A stretch of DNA of 64,000 nucleotides, from NCBI GenBank assembly GCA_030148485.1, contig JASBTJ010000005.1, positions 25,166 through 89,165 of the forward strand. The letters run 5' to 3'. The notes under the pieces are model-generated. The model made no database searches and was not told the DNA's origin. It saw only the letters and a program-made list of their open reading frames with translations. Shown piece after piece: positions 45,943 to 60,468 of the stretch (position 1 is the stretch's first letter; each line of letters starts with the position of its first letter). A program made the translations under genes and the position numbers. This DNA is from Gammaproteobacteria bacterium (lineage in GTDB: Bacteria; Pseudomonadota; Gammaproteobacteria; Chromatiales; Chromatiaceae).

Positions 45943-46007
45943 CCTTGCGTGACCTGGGCGCGCCTGAAAAAATCCTCGTCCTTGTCTCTGCAATCCAAGG
46001 CTGACCC

Positions 46008-47081
46008 GTGCGTATCCTGACCGTCGACCTGGGCGATCGCGCCTATCCCATTTACATCGGTACCGATCTGATCGGTGATGCCGAGTTGTATCGGCGCCAC
46101 ATCGGTGGCCGTCAGGTGATGGTGGTCAGCAACGAGACGGTGGCGCCTCTTTACCTCGACCGTGTGTTGCACGCCTTGGGTGGCGGCTACCGTGTCGAAA
46201 CGGTCATCTTACCGGACGGTGAGCAGTACAAGACCCTGGAGGTGTTGAATCGTATCTACGATGCCTTGTTGGGTGCGCGGTTCGACCGCCGCTGTACCCT
46301 GGTGGCATTGGGTGGCGGCGTGATCGGCGACATGACCGGCTTTGCGGCGGCATCGTATCAACGCGGGGTGAATTTCATCCAGGTGCCTACCACGCTGTTG
46401 TCGCAAGTGGACTCGTCCGTGGGGGGCAAGACCGGCGTCAATCATCCGCTGGGCAAGAACATGATCGGTGCCTTCCACCAGCCCCTGGCCGTGCTTGCCG
46501 ATACCGGCTCCCTGGATACGCTGCCCGATCGGGAGCTTTCCGCCGGTTTGGCGGAAGTGATCAAGTACGGGCTGATCAATGATGCGGAGTTCTTCGCTTG
46601 GCTGGAGGCCAACATGGACGCCCTCGTCGCCCGCGACCGGGACGCCTTGGCCTACGCCATCGAGCGCTCATGTACCGATAAGGCCCGCGTCGTGGCGGCG
46701 GACGAGAAGGAGGCCGGTCAAAGGGCGTTGCTCAATCTGGGCCATACCTTCGGTCATGCCATTGAGACCGGCATGGGGTACGGCGCCTGGCTGCATGGCG
46801 AAGGGGTCGGTGCCGGTATGTGCATGGCCGCGGATCTGTCGCACCGCATGGGTTGGATCGGCGTTGACGACCTCGCCCGGACCAACGCCCTGGTGGCCAG
46901 GGCCGGTCTGCCCACGACACCGCCCGCCGAGCTTGGTGGGGATCGTTTCCTGGACCTGATGGCGGTGGACAAGAAGGTGCTGGACGGTCAGCTACGCTTG
47001 GTGCTGATGAAGGGGATGTGTCAGGCGGTGGTGACCGCGGACTTCGACGCCGACAAGCTGCGGGAGACCGTCGGTGGCTGA
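46008..47081 (+). CDS. aroB: 3-dehydroquinate synthase
   Basis: This 357-residue NAD- and metal-dependent enzyme makes 3-dehydroquinate. Visible features are [12 protein letters not shown] (near 67-78), [21 protein letters not shown] (near 103-123), [19 protein letters not shown] (near 130-148) and the metal histidines in [12 protein letters not shown] (near 244-255). GTG start at 46008. It overlaps damX by eight bases. Confidence 0.95.
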   Translation: MRILTVDLGDRAYPIYIGTDLIGDAELYRRHIGGRQVMVVSNETVAPLYLDRVLHALGGGYRVETVILPDGEQYKTLEVLNRIYDALLGARFDRRCTLVALGGGVIGDMTGFAAASYQRGVNFIQVPTTLLSQVDSSVGGKTGVNHPLGKNMIGAFHQPLAVLADTGSLDTLPDRELSAGLAEVIKYGLINDAEFFAWLEANMDALVARDRDALAYAIERSCTDKARVVAADEKEAGQRALLNLGHTFGHAIETGMGYGAWLHGEGVGAGMCMAADLSHRMGWIGVDDLARTNALVARAGLPTTPPAELGGDRFLDLMAVDKKVLDGQLRLVLMKGMCQAVVTADFDADKLRETVGG

Positions 47082-48594
47082 GTCGGCCACGTCGTACTAT
47101 GACACGCCGGAACGGGCCGAGCGTGCGGCCCTGGTCGGTCACCTGCTGAGCAACACCGAGCTGGTGCCTTGCGTGTGCGGGCCGACCGGCGCGGGGAAGT
47201 CGCGGTTCGCCGAACAGCTGGTCCAGGTCCTGGCGGATCAGGCCCAGGTGGTGCTGCTCGACGCCGCGATAGCCGGCGATTTGCCGCAGGCGGTTGCCGA
47301 CGCGGTGGGCGCGCCTGGGGCGACTTGGCCGGCGGGGGTCGTCGATGCTGCAGGGGATCGAAGCCTGGTGATCATCCTCGACCAGGCGGAACGCCTGAGT
47401 GAGCCGCAGTGCAAAGCCCTGGCCGAAGTCCAAGAGTTCGGCGCCAGGCTGGTGTTCGTGCAAGCGGACGACACCCCGCCACCCGGCGGGCAATGGCGCG
47501 CGCAACGTATCGACCTGCCGCCCTTCAGCATCGCCCAGGCGCAGGAGTTTCTGTTCCTGGCGGGGATCGTGTCGGTGCCGGCGTGGTCGGACGCCCAATG
47601 GCAACGGGTGTGGCGCCAGACCGGTGGCCAGCCCGGCCCGTTGCTGGCCGTGGCGCAAGCCGGTGGCGGGCAATCGGTTGCCACCGCCCATGCCTGGAAA
47701 TGGGTGCTTGGCGGCGGCGCGGCCTTGTTGGTGGTCGCGGTACTGTCCCAACAGGACCGGATAAACGCCTGGATCACCCCGCCTGTCCCCAAAACAGCCG
47801 TCGCGCCGCCGGTCAGTCCCGCGGATGTCCCGGCGCCGAGCAGCGAAACCGCTGGTACCAACAGCATCCCGATACCGCCGTTGCCGGCGGTGGAGCAGCC
47901 GCCCTCAGCTCCGGGCGATGCGAAGAAGCCTGAGCCTGCCCAAGCCCCTGCGCCAGGCATGGCCCGCGATTCCGCGCCGGCAGAGATTCTCGCCACGCCG
48001 CAGCTGGACAGCGATTTGCGCCCGTCCGCTCCGCCGGCCCCGTTGGCGCCACCCCACGCCGACGCGCCCCCGGAGACGGGCGGCGATCGGTCCGACAGGG
48101 TGCGGATGCAGCCGCCCCCCGAGCTATCGGGGACCGAGCGCACCGGGGCCGAGTCGCCGGTGGAGCCGGCCGCCGGGCCGGCCCCGCAGGGGGGGAATGG
48201 TGGCGCCGCGCCGACGCTGCCCGCTGAGCCGCCCCCGCCGCCCAGCACCGGGCAGGTGGCGCCTGCCGCCAAGCCGGTGGCGCCCTCGGTGGTGCCCCAG
48301 GCCCAGGCGCAGAACCTGGCTTGGTTGCGCAGTCGCCCGCCTGGCCATTACACCTTGCAGTTGCTCGGTGCACGCGACCCCGCCGCCGTCGACGCCTACA
48401 TCCGCCTTCACGGATTGACTGGAAAATACGTGGTATTTAGCCGCGACCTCGGCGGAAAACCCTGGTATTCCTTGTTGTACGGCGACTATCCGACCCTGGA
48501 TGCCGGCAGGCGTGCCCAGGCCGCGTTGCCGGCCGCGGTGCGGACCAAGGACGTCTGGTTGCGCTCTTTCAGATCCGTTTTGAAGCAGCTGTAG
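47074..48594 (+). CDS. damX: DamX-like protein: N-terminal ATPase, membrane helix, Pro-rich linker, SPOR domain
   Basis: This 506-residue protein has a Walker A site ([10 protein letters not shown] near 32-41) in a degenerate AAA module covering about 1-200, then a membrane helix ([18 protein letters not shown], about 210-227), a long Pro/Ala-rich linker (about 240-420) and a C-terminal SPOR peptidoglycan-binding domain ([23 protein letters not shown]). DamX proteins locate to the division septum. The linker composition is unusually rich in Pro, and its many open frames on the opposite strand are artefacts of that bias. Confidence 0.88.
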   Translation: MAESATSYYDTPERAERAALVGHLLSNTELVPCVCGPTGAGKSRFAEQLVQVLADQAQVVLLDAAIAGDLPQAVADAVGAPGATWPAGVVDAAGDRSLVIILDQAERLSEPQCKALAEVQEFGARLVFVQADDTPPPGGQWRAQRIDLPPFSIAQAQEFLFLAGIVSVPAWSDAQWQRVWRQTGGQPGPLLAVAQAGGGQSVATAHAWKWVLGGGAALLVVAVLSQQDRINAWITPPVPKTAVAPPVSPADVPAPSSETAGTNSIPIPPLPAVEQPPSAPGDAKKPEPAQAPAPGMARDSAPAEILATPQLDSDLRPSAPPAPLAPPHADAPPETGGDRSDRVRMQPPPELSGTERTGAESPVEPAAGPAPQGGNGGAAPTLPAEPPPPPSTGQVAPAAKPVAPSVVPQAQAQNLAWLRSRPPGHYTLQLLGARDPAAVDAYIRLHGLTGKYVVFSRDLGGKPWYSLLYGDYPTLDAGRRAQAALPAAVRTKDVWLRSFRSVLKQL

Positions 48595-48784
48595 CCGGCC
48601 TTCCCGGGTAGCCGTGATCGACCGGCAAGGATGCGCGTAGCGTGTGCGGTGCTGGCCGGGCGCGGTGATCTCCAGTATCCTACCGGGTTCCTTGCGTGCG
48701 CCTGCCTGAACGGGCCGGTTTGTCTTGCCTGGTCGCGGGCCCTCGGGCGCCGCCGACCCCGAATTCAGATTGACGAGGTTTGCG

Positions 48785-53410
<4,626 letters not shown>

Positions 53411-53499
53411 ACCTTCGCACGGTCTGTCTAACGTAATATTGAATGTAAGCGGTCGGCCGCGCATCGCGGGCCGCCGCCATGAGAACAAGGTAACGAACC

Positions 53500-54954
53500 A
53501 TGGGTAAGCCGACGGGTTTTATGGAGTTTGATCGGGTCGATCGCGGCTATGCGCCGGTGTCGGACCGTGTCACGCACTTCCAGGAATTCGTGATTCCCCT
53601 GTCCGATGCCGAGCTGTCCACCCAGGGCGCGCGTTGCATGGACTGTGGTATCCCCTTCTGCCATCAGGGCTGTCCGGTGAACAACATCATCCCGGACTGG
53701 AACGACCTGGTGTACAAGGGCGACTTCGAGGAGGCCAGCAAGGTGCTGCACAGCACCAACAACTTCCCGGAGGTGACCGGTCGTATCTGTCCGGCGCCGT
53801 GTCAGGAGTCGTGCACCCTGAATCTGATCGATCTGCCGGTCAGCATCAAGACCATCGAGTGCGCCATCGCCGACCGCGCCTGGGACGAAGGCTGGATCAA
53901 GCCGCAGATCGCACCGCACAAGACCGGCAAGAAGGTCGCCGTGGTCGGCTCCGGCCCGGCGGGCCTGGCGGCTGCCCAGCAGTTGGCACGGGTCGGTCAC
54001 AGCGTCGTGCTCTACGAAAAGGCCGACCGGTTCGGTGGCCTGCTGCGTTACGGCATCCCCGATTTCAAGCTGGACAAGAAACTGCTCGATCGTCGGGTCG
54101 CCCAGATGCGGGCCGAAGGTGTGGAGTTCCACGCCAACACCCATATCGGTGTGGATCTGCCGGCCAAACAGCTGCTGAAGGAGTTCGACGCCGTGGTGTT
54201 GACCGGCGGCTCGGAGAAGCCCCGCGATCTGCCGGTCCCCGGCCGTGAGCTGAAGGGCGTCCATTTCGCCATGGAGTTCCTTACCAGGAACTCGAAGGTG
54301 GTGCAGGGTGTGAAGGGCGCCGAGGAACAGCTGATCTCCGCCGAAGGCAAGCATGTGATCGTCATCGGGGGTGGTGACACCGGCTCCGACTGTATCGGCA
54401 CCTCCAACCGTCATGGCGCCAAGTCGGTGACCCAGATCGAGATCCTGGACAAGCCGCCGGTCAAGGAAGACAAGCTGGTGACCTGGCCGGACTGGCCGAA
54501 CAAACTGCGCACCTCCACCTCGCAGGAAGAAGGCTGCGAGCGGATGTGGAACGTCGCCACCAAGGCATTCGTCGGCGATGAGCAGGGCAATGTCAAGGCG
54601 ATCCGCTGCGTGCTGGTCAAGTGGGACAAGGATGAGCAAGGGCGCTGGCAGATGTCCGAGGTGCCGGGCTCTGAATTCGAGCGCCCGGCCGATCTGGTGA
54701 CCTTGGCCATGGGCTTTGTGCATCCGGTGCACGAGGGCATGATCGACGAACTCGGATTGGACAAGGACGGTCGTGGCAACGTCGCCGGCAACACCGACGG
54801 CGCCAAGGCGTATCACACCTCCATCGACAAGGTGTTCGCCGCCGGCGACATGCGGCGTGGTCAGTCCTTGGTGGTGTGGGCCATCCGCGAGGGACGTCAG
54901 TGCGCCCGTGCGGTGGACGAGTACCTGATGGGATCAAGCGACCTGCCGCGCTAA
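53500..54954 (+). CDS. gltD: Glutamate synthase (NADPH) small subunit
   Basis: This 484-residue subunit passes electrons from NADPH to GltB. The N-terminal cysteine motifs for two [4Fe-4S] clusters are [20 protein letters not shown] (about 45-64) and CPAPCQESC (about 92-100). The FAD motif [20 protein letters not shown] lies near 147-166, and the NADPH-binding [15 protein letters not shown] near 285-299. It ends directly at a repeat element shared with the gltA downstream region. Confidence 0.96.
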   Translation: MGKPTGFMEFDRVDRGYAPVSDRVTHFQEFVIPLSDAELSTQGARCMDCGIPFCHQGCPVNNIIPDWNDLVYKGDFEEASKVLHSTNNFPEVTGRICPAPCQESCTLNLIDLPVSIKTIECAIADRAWDEGWIKPQIAPHKTGKKVAVVGSGPAGLAAAQQLARVGHSVVLYEKADRFGGLLRYGIPDFKLDKKLLDRRVAQMRAEGVEFHANTHIGVDLPAKQLLKEFDAVVLTGGSEKPRDLPVPGRELKGVHFAMEFLTRNSKVVQGVKGAEEQLISAEGKHVIVIGGGDTGSDCIGTSNRHGAKSVTQIEILDKPPVKEDKLVTWPDWPNKLRTSTSQEEGCERMWNVATKAFVGDEQGNVKAIRCVLVKWDKDEQGRWQMSEVPGSEFERPADLVTLAMGFVHPVHEGMIDELGLDKDGRGNVAGNTDGAKAYHTSIDKVFAAGDMRRGQSLVVWAIREGRQCARAVDEYLMGSSDLPR

Positions 54955-54990
54955 GGAAGCGCTGAATCAGTCCATCCTGGACTTCTCAGC
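54954..54990. repeat. Second copy of the gltA-downstream hairpin module
   Basis: AGGAAGCGCTGAAT followed by CAGTCCATCCTGGACTTCTC and AGC matches 36992-37028 with only four differences across 37 bases. Here the palindrome is better (GCTGA-N3-AGTCCA with TGGACT-N2-TCAGC). It begins within the stop codon of gltD. The other four hairpins of the first site are absent. Confidence 0.75.
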
Positions 54991-55016
54991 GCACGGGCCC
55001 GCCGGCCAGGCACAAT

Positions 55017-55041
55017 AAAGGGCGGCGCGCGTCGCCCTTTT
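55017..55041 (+). terminator. Terminator after gltBD
   Basis: AAAGGGCG at 55017-55024 pairs with CGCCCTTT at 55033-55040, followed by T residues. It ends the glt operon before hemE. Confidence 0.8.
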
Positions 55042-55117
55042 CCTATCCGCCACCGGGGTATTTGTCGTTACAATGGGCGAATATCTAGCTGCCGATTGTC
55101 ACAAAGAGTAGAACCTG

Positions 55118-56182
55118 GTGTCTGAACTGAAGAACGACCGCCTGCTGCGCGCCTTGCTGCGCCAACCCGTCGATGTCACGCCGGTGTGGATGATGCGCCA
55201 AGCCGGTCGTTATCTGCCGGAATACCGCGCCACCCGCACCCAGGCGGGCAGCTTCATGGACCTGTGCCGAAACGCCGAGCTGGCTTGCGAGGTCACCTTG
55301 CAGCCGCTCGAACGTTATCCGCTGGATGCGGCCATCCTGTTCTCCGACATCCTCACGGTACCCGATGCCATGGGTCTGGGGCTGTACTTTGAGGAAGGCG
55401 AAGGGCCGCGTTTCGAGCGCCCGGTCAGGGATATGGCCGCCATCGAGGCGTTGCCGGTACCCGACCCCGAACAGGAGCTGCGCTACGTGATGGATGCGGT
55501 GCGCACCATTCGCCGTGAACTGGACGGTCGCGTACCCCTGATCGGCTTTTCCGGCAGCCCATGGACCCTGGCCACCTACATGGTGGAGGGCGGTTCCACC
55601 AAGAACTTCGCCAAGTGCAAAGGCATGATGTTCGATCGCCCGGACATGATGCACTTGTTGTTGGAAAAGCTGGCGGACTCGGTCACCGCCTATCTCAACG
55701 CCCAGATCGCCGCGGGCGCCCAGGCGGTGATGATCTTCGACACCTGGGGCGGGACCCTGTCGCCGCATCACTACAAGGAATTCTCGCTGGCCTACATGCA
55801 GCGTATCGTCGCCGGCCTGACCCGTGAGGCCGACGGCCGCCAGGTGCCGGTGGTGTTGTTCACCAAGGGTGGCGGCCAATGGCTGGAGCTGATGGCCGAC
55901 ACCGGCTGTGACGCCCTGGGTCTGGATTGGACCACCGACATCGCCGACGCCCGCCGTCGGGTGGGCGACAAGGTCGCGCTGCAGGGCAACCTGGACCCAT
56001 GCACCCTGTATGCATCGCCCGAGACCATCCGCGCCTCCGTCGGGCGCATCCTCGAAGGCTTCGGCCCTGGTTCGGGGCACGTATTCAACCTTGGGCACGG
56101 CATTCATCCCGACATCGACCCGGCCCATCCAGCGGCGATGGTGCAGGCTGTGCATGAACTGAGCCGTCGCTATCACGGCTGA
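55118..56182 (+). CDS. hemE: Uroporphyrinogen decarboxylase
   Basis: This 354-residue enzyme converts uroporphyrinogen III to coproporphyrinogen III in haem synthesis. Signatures are [19 protein letters not shown] near 21-39, [13 protein letters not shown] near 82-94, [17 protein letters not shown] near 141-157, and [12 protein letters not shown] near 258-270. The GTG start at 55118 gives the conserved N-terminus. It is 77 bases after the gltBD terminator. Confidence 0.96.
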   Translation: MSELKNDRLLRALLRQPVDVTPVWMMRQAGRYLPEYRATRTQAGSFMDLCRNAELACEVTLQPLERYPLDAAILFSDILTVPDAMGLGLYFEEGEGPRFERPVRDMAAIEALPVPDPEQELRYVMDAVRTIRRELDGRVPLIGFSGSPWTLATYMVEGGSTKNFAKCKGMMFDRPDMMHLLLEKLADSVTAYLNAQIAAGAQAVMIFDTWGGTLSPHHYKEFSLAYMQRIVAGLTREADGRQVPVVLFTKGGGQWLELMADTGCDALGLDWTTDIADARRRVGDKVALQGNLDPCTLYASPETIRASVGRILEGFGPGSGHVFNLGHGIHPDIDPAHPAAMVQAVHELSRRYHG

Positions 56183-56205
56183 TTCCCCAGCGTGATGACC
56201 GCCTG

Positions 56206-58347
56206 ATGGCAAAACAACGAAAACCGAAACAGGGCGGGCGCTCGGCCAGCAAGAAACCGGTCCGCCTGGCGCCGGACCGAGAGCGCGTGTTGCAACACGC
56301 CCTGGGGTTGTTCCAGCAGGGGCATATCGCCGAGGCGGTCGCCATGCTGCGGGAACTGCATGGCGAGGCGCCCGGCCATCCGCTGGTCAATTACCTGCTG
56401 GGCATGGCGGCGGCGGGCAACGCCGAGCTGGACGATGCGACCGGGCATTTCGAGGCCGCTGTGCGGGCATCGCCCGGTAACCCCGGGTTTCACTTTGCGC
56501 TGGGCGATCTCCACGCCCGGCGCGAGTCCTTCGCCGCCGCGGCAAAGGCGTTTCGGGCCGCTATCCGATTGGATGCCACGCTGACCGACGCGGTCGGCGC
56601 GCTGGGGCTGGTGCTATACAAGGACGGTCGTTACCGCGAGGCCCAGCCGGTGTTCGAGGAAGCCATTCGTCAGGCCCCGGCGGTTTGTCGCCATTACATG
56701 AACGCCGCCGCCAACGCCCTGGCGCAAGGCGACGAAGTGACTGCCCGGGGATTCCTGGACCGGGCGCAGGACCGTATGGATCAAGCCTCGGTCAGTGACC
56801 TGGCCGACCTGGGGCGCATGTACCAGCGTTTGTATCAGTCGCGTACCGCGCAGGGGATCTATCAGCGCGCCTTGGCCCACGGCACACGGGACCACGCGCT
56901 GATGGAAAGCCTTGCACGTTCGTATGCGATGTCCCATGAGGTCGACCGTGCGGTCGACCTGTTCCGCGAGGCGGCGCAGGTGCGTGGCGAGCGTGTCGAG
57001 CAGGCGGACATCCGGATCGGCAGCGCGCTCGGCCAGGCCGGCCTGGTGGCCGAGGCGATGCCGTTCTTCGATGCGGCGTTCGCGGCGTCGCCCGATGATT
57101 TCGACTTGCGTAGCGACCGACTGCTCTATCGCAATTATCTGCCGGACGTGACGCCAGCGGACTTGTTTGCCGCACACACCGACGCCGGACGTTGCCTGCC
57201 GCCGGCTTCCGCGCGCGCATTCCGGCGCGACTGCGACCCGGCCAGGCCGTTGCGGATCGGCTATGTGTCGGGCGATTTGCGCAAGCATTCCGTCGGCTAC
57301 TTCATCGAGCCGGTGCTCCAACACCATGACGCGCGCCGTTGTCAGGTGTTTTTTTACTCCAATGCCGCCCAGGAGGATGCGGTCAGCCAGCGGCTGCGAC
57401 GTCATGTCCACCGTTGGCGGCGCATTCATGGCATGGAGGCCGGCGCGGTCGCGGCGCTGATCGCGTCGGACGACGTGGATATCCTGGTGGACCTTTCAGG
57501 TCATACCAATGCCCATCGATTGGATGTCTTCGGGCTGAAGCCGGCGCCGATCCAGGTGACGTGGCTGGGCTACCCCAACACCACGGGTTTGGTGCAGATG
57601 GATTACCGGATCACCGACGAGGTCGCCGACCCGAAAGGCCTCACCGAGCAGTGGCACACGGAGCATCTGGTGCGTTTACCGCGGGTCTTTTCCTGCTATG
57701 TGCCGCCGGCCGATGCGCCACAGGTGGCGCCGCCACCGCTGCGCACCAACGGCTTTCCCACCTTCGGCTGTTTCAACAACGCCAACAAGTTGAACGACCG
57801 GGTGTTGGCGGTGTGGGCGCGGTTGTTGTGCGCGACCCCGTCGGCACGGCTGGTGTTGAAGTGCGCCTCGCTGCAAAATGAGGCGACGAGAACCCGTTTC
57901 AGCCGTTTTTTTCAGGATCATGGCGTGGATCCCACGCGTATCGAACTGCTGGCACGTGATGCAAGCACCAGCGAGCACCTGGCAAGATATGGCACGCTGG
58001 ATATCGCGCTTGACCCGTTTCCCTATTGCGGCACCACGACGTCGTGCGAGGCGTTGTGGATGGGGGTGCCGCTGGTCTCGTTGGCCGGGTCCGATCATCG
58101 CTCCCGGGTCGGCGCCAGCCAGCTTACCGCACTGGGCATGCCGGAGCTTGTGGCTCCGGATGAAGCGTCCTACGTGCGCATCGCGTCCGAGCTTGCCGGC
58201 GATGTGGACCGGTTGGCAGGCTACCGGGCCGAGCTGCGGTCGCGGTTCAGCGCATCTCCACTGATGGACCACCAGGGGTTTACCCGTGAGTTGGAAGAAG
58301 CCTATAAGACGATGTGGCAGACCTGGTGCGCCGATCACGCGATGTGA
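56206..58347 (+). CDS. SPINDLY-family TPR protein (O-GlcNAc-transferase-like)
   Basis: This 713-residue protein has N-terminal TPR repeats (about 20-300: for instance ALGLVLYKDGRYREAQPVFEEAI) followed by a GT41-like glycosyltransferase region with RIGYVSGDLRKHSVGYFIEPVL near 350, LVDLSGHTNAHRLDVFGLKPAPIQVTWLGYP-type text near 430 and DYRITDEVADP near 470. The C-terminal half ends in PFPYCGTTTSCEALWMGVPLVSLAG. Bacterial relatives modify protein Ser/Thr, and some act on flagellins or other surface proteins. The acceptor is unknown here. The gene is not tightly coupled to its neighbours. Confidence 0.9.
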   Translation: MAKQRKPKQGGRSASKKPVRLAPDRERVLQHALGLFQQGHIAEAVAMLRELHGEAPGHPLVNYLLGMAAAGNAELDDATGHFEAAVRASPGNPGFHFALGDLHARRESFAAAAKAFRAAIRLDATLTDAVGALGLVLYKDGRYREAQPVFEEAIRQAPAVCRHYMNAAANALAQGDEVTARGFLDRAQDRMDQASVSDLADLGRMYQRLYQSRTAQGIYQRALAHGTRDHALMESLARSYAMSHEVDRAVDLFREAAQVRGERVEQADIRIGSALGQAGLVAEAMPFFDAAFAASPDDFDLRSDRLLYRNYLPDVTPADLFAAHTDAGRCLPPASARAFRRDCDPARPLRIGYVSGDLRKHSVGYFIEPVLQHHDARRCQVFFYSNAAQEDAVSQRLRRHVHRWRRIHGMEAGAVAALIASDDVDILVDLSGHTNAHRLDVFGLKPAPIQVTWLGYPNTTGLVQMDYRITDEVADPKGLTEQWHTEHLVRLPRVFSCYVPPADAPQVAPPPLRTNGFPTFGCFNNANKLNDRVLAVWARLLCATPSARLVLKCASLQNEATRTRFSRFFQDHGVDPTRIELLARDASTSEHLARYGTLDIALDPFPYCGTTTSCEALWMGVPLVSLAGSDHRSRVGASQLTALGMPELVAPDEASYVRIASELAGDVDRLAGYRAELRSRFSASPLMDHQGFTRELEEAYKTMWQTWCADHAM

Positions 58348-58438
58348 CCGGCGGCCGTGTCGTGCTCCTGGCGGGCGACCGGGTGATGGAACGCCACGTT
58401 GAATTCTGTCCGGCCCAAGAGGCGAGCTTCCGCAAGTC

Positions 58439-59773
58439 ATGGCGCTCACGACACGTAACCTGACCATCATGTTCACCGACATCGTCGGTTATACCGAGCG
58501 CGCGGCATCGCAGTCGCGCGCGGAGCATGTGGCGCTGTTGCACCAGCACGACCGGCTATTGCACCCGCTCATCCGTCAGTTCGGCGGCACCCTGATCAAA
58601 TCCATGGGTGACGGCCTGTTGGTGACCTTTCGTTCCTCCACCATGGGGTTGCGCTGCGCCATGGCGATGCAGGATGCCCTGGCCCGTTTCAATGACGGCC
58701 GGGAGGCCCCGGATCAGTTGCATATCCGTGCCGCGCTCGCCTCTGGCGATGTGCAGTTGCAGAACAACGACGTGTTCGGCGAAGCGGTCAGTATCGCTTC
58801 GCGGATCGAAGCCATCACGCCGGCGGATCAGATTTATTTCGCCGCTTCCGTCTATCTGGCCATGAACAAGGCCGAGGTCAGCGCGGAGTCGATCGCCAGC
58901 CGAACCCTGAAGGGGATCCCGTCGCCGGTGGATATCTACCGGGTGTTGCCGCGCGGCGAGCACGGTCGATTCCACGATGACGAGCTGGCCGACGAGCATG
59001 ATCGGGAGGCGCCGGTCGGTTGGCGTGACTGGTTGGGCCGGCGGCGTGCGGCCATTGCGGGAGGTGTGGTTGCGCTGGCGGCCGCCGCCGGCTGGTGGTA
59101 TTTCGTCCCCCCGCCGGCGCAATCTCCGGCCCCGCCGCCGGCCGGCGAGACGCTGCCACAGCAGGTCCAGTCCAGCGTGCAGGATGTGGAATCGTTGTTG
59201 GCCGCGGGTGAAGTGGAGCAGGCCCAGCAGGCGTTGGGCCAGGCGCTTGCGGCCAATGAGTCGTCTGCCGAGCTGCTGTTGGCCCAGGGGCACTTGGCAT
59301 TCGCAAACAAGCGCCGGGAAACCGGTATCGACGCCTATCGCCGCGCATTGGCTCTGGCGCCGCCGCTGGCCGACAATCCACGTCTGGCGGAAAACCTGGT
59401 CAGCGCCTTGGGCTGGGAAAGCCAATCCGCGCGCAAGGTATTGGAGCAATATGCGTCCCCGGCCATGGTCGACGCGCTGGCGCAGCGGACGGCGCAGCCA
59501 GGTTACTGGGGGCGCTGGCACGCCGTCGCCACCTTGGACGCCATTGGCCAGAGCGAGCGCGTGCGACGCTTCGACGCGGCCTTGCTCGATCTGCAGGAAG
59601 GCGACAATTGCGACAAGCGGCGGGAGGCGGTGAAGCGCTTGGGTCAGCTCAATGATCGGCGTGCGCTCTTGGTGCTCAAACCGATCGCCGAAATGCCCTT
59701 GCTGACCCGCCTCACCAGCCCGGATGCGTGTCTGGTGGACAGCGCGCAGGCCGCGGTTGAGCGACTCGATTGA
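58439..59773 (+). CDS. Adenylate/guanylate cyclase domain protein with membrane helix and TPR-like tail
   Basis: This 444-residue protein starts with a class III cyclase domain (about 1-165): NLTIMFTDIVGYTERA carries the metal Asp, and GGTLIKSMGDGLLVTFRSS the second metal Asp. A membrane helix follows near 200-222 (AAIAGGVVALAAAAGWWYF). A Pro-rich linker and TPR-like repeats (about 255-330) follow outside. The last part has a HEAT-like stretch. The arrangement, with cyclase inside and sensor part outside, suggests a signal-controlled cAMP synthase. Confidence 0.88.
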   Translation: MALTTRNLTIMFTDIVGYTERAASQSRAEHVALLHQHDRLLHPLIRQFGGTLIKSMGDGLLVTFRSSTMGLRCAMAMQDALARFNDGREAPDQLHIRAALASGDVQLQNNDVFGEAVSIASRIEAITPADQIYFAASVYLAMNKAEVSAESIASRTLKGIPSPVDIYRVLPRGEHGRFHDDELADEHDREAPVGWRDWLGRRRAAIAGGVVALAAAAGWWYFVPPPAQSPAPPPAGETLPQQVQSSVQDVESLLAAGEVEQAQQALGQALAANESSAELLLAQGHLAFANKRRETGIDAYRRALALAPPLADNPRLAENLVSALGWESQSARKVLEQYASPAMVDALAQRTAQPGYWGRWHAVATLDAIGQSERVRRFDAALLDLQEGDNCDKRREAVKRLGQLNDRRALLVLKPIAEMPLLTRLTSPDACLVDSAQAAVERLD

Positions 59774-59788
59774 GCGATACGGGGCTGA

Positions 59789-60433
59789 TCAGATCCGGTA
59801 GACCGTCTTGGTCATCAACTTCGACGTCATGCGCATGATCCCTTTGAGCGGTCCGGGCAGTTCCATGCCGCCGTGCGCCATGGCCTTTTCGCCATGCGCG
59901 ATTTCGTCGCTTTTCATCTGTTCCAGGATGGCACGGGTGCGCGCGTCTTCCGGCGCCACCTGAGCCAGGTGCTCGTCCAGGTGGCCCTCCACTTGGCGTT
60001 TGGTCTCGCCGACGAACCCCAGGCTCCATTTGTCGCCCGCCAGGCCGGCAGTCGCGCCGATGGCAAATGAACCGACATAGAACAATGGGTTGAGCAGGCT
60101 GGTTCGATCACCCAGTTCGTGGATGCGCTGTTCGCACCAGTCCAGATGGTCGTTCTCTTCGGCCGCGGAGCGTTCCATGCTGTCCCGTACCGCCGGGTCG
60201 CGGGCGGTGAGTGCCTGTCCTTGATATAGCCCCTGCGCGCAGACCTCGCCGGTGTGATTGATGCGCATCAGGCGCGCGGTGTGTTCCCGTGTCGCATCGT
60301 CCAGATCAGCGTCTTGCAACCCGGCCGCGGGATTGTCACGTTCGGTGACCTTGGGCTGCCCGAACAGGGTGCGCAGCGCCTGGTCCAGGTTGATGACCAG
60401 GTGATCGGCGTGACTGAGTCGGCGAGTGGTCAT
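59789..60433 (-). CDS. coq7: Coq7-type demethoxyubiquinone hydroxylase
   Basis: This 214-residue di-iron monooxygenase hydroxylates the quinone ring in ubiquinone synthesis. The metal-ligand motifs are RINHTGEVCAQGLYQGQ (near 56-72), EENDHLDWCEQRI (near 93-105) and the later glutamates in EQMKSDEIAHGEKA (near 178-191). It marks an aerobic-capable, ubiquinone-using bacterium. It lies between two convergent or divergent singletons and is itself a single gene. Confidence 0.95.
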   Translation of the reverse strand: MTTRRLSHADHLVINLDQALRTLFGQPKVTERDNPAAGLQDADLDDATREHTARLMRINHTGEVCAQGLYQGQALTARDPAVRDSMERSAAEENDHLDWCEQRIHELGDRTSLLNPLFYVGSFAIGATAGLAGDKWSLGFVGETKRQVEGHLDEHLAQVAPEDARTRAILEQMKSDEIAHGEKAMAHGGMELPGPLKGIMRMTSKLMTKTVYRI

Positions 60434-60468
60434 GGCGGGGTGCCCCAGCGAGATGGTGTGCTGCTATT

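Noticed and set aside
47800..48300. Possible tandem-repeat or foreign segment in the Pro/Ala-rich part of damX
   Set aside because: Linkers rich in Pro and Ala are normal between the membrane helix and SPOR domain of DamX-like proteins, and no exact repeat unit is seen.
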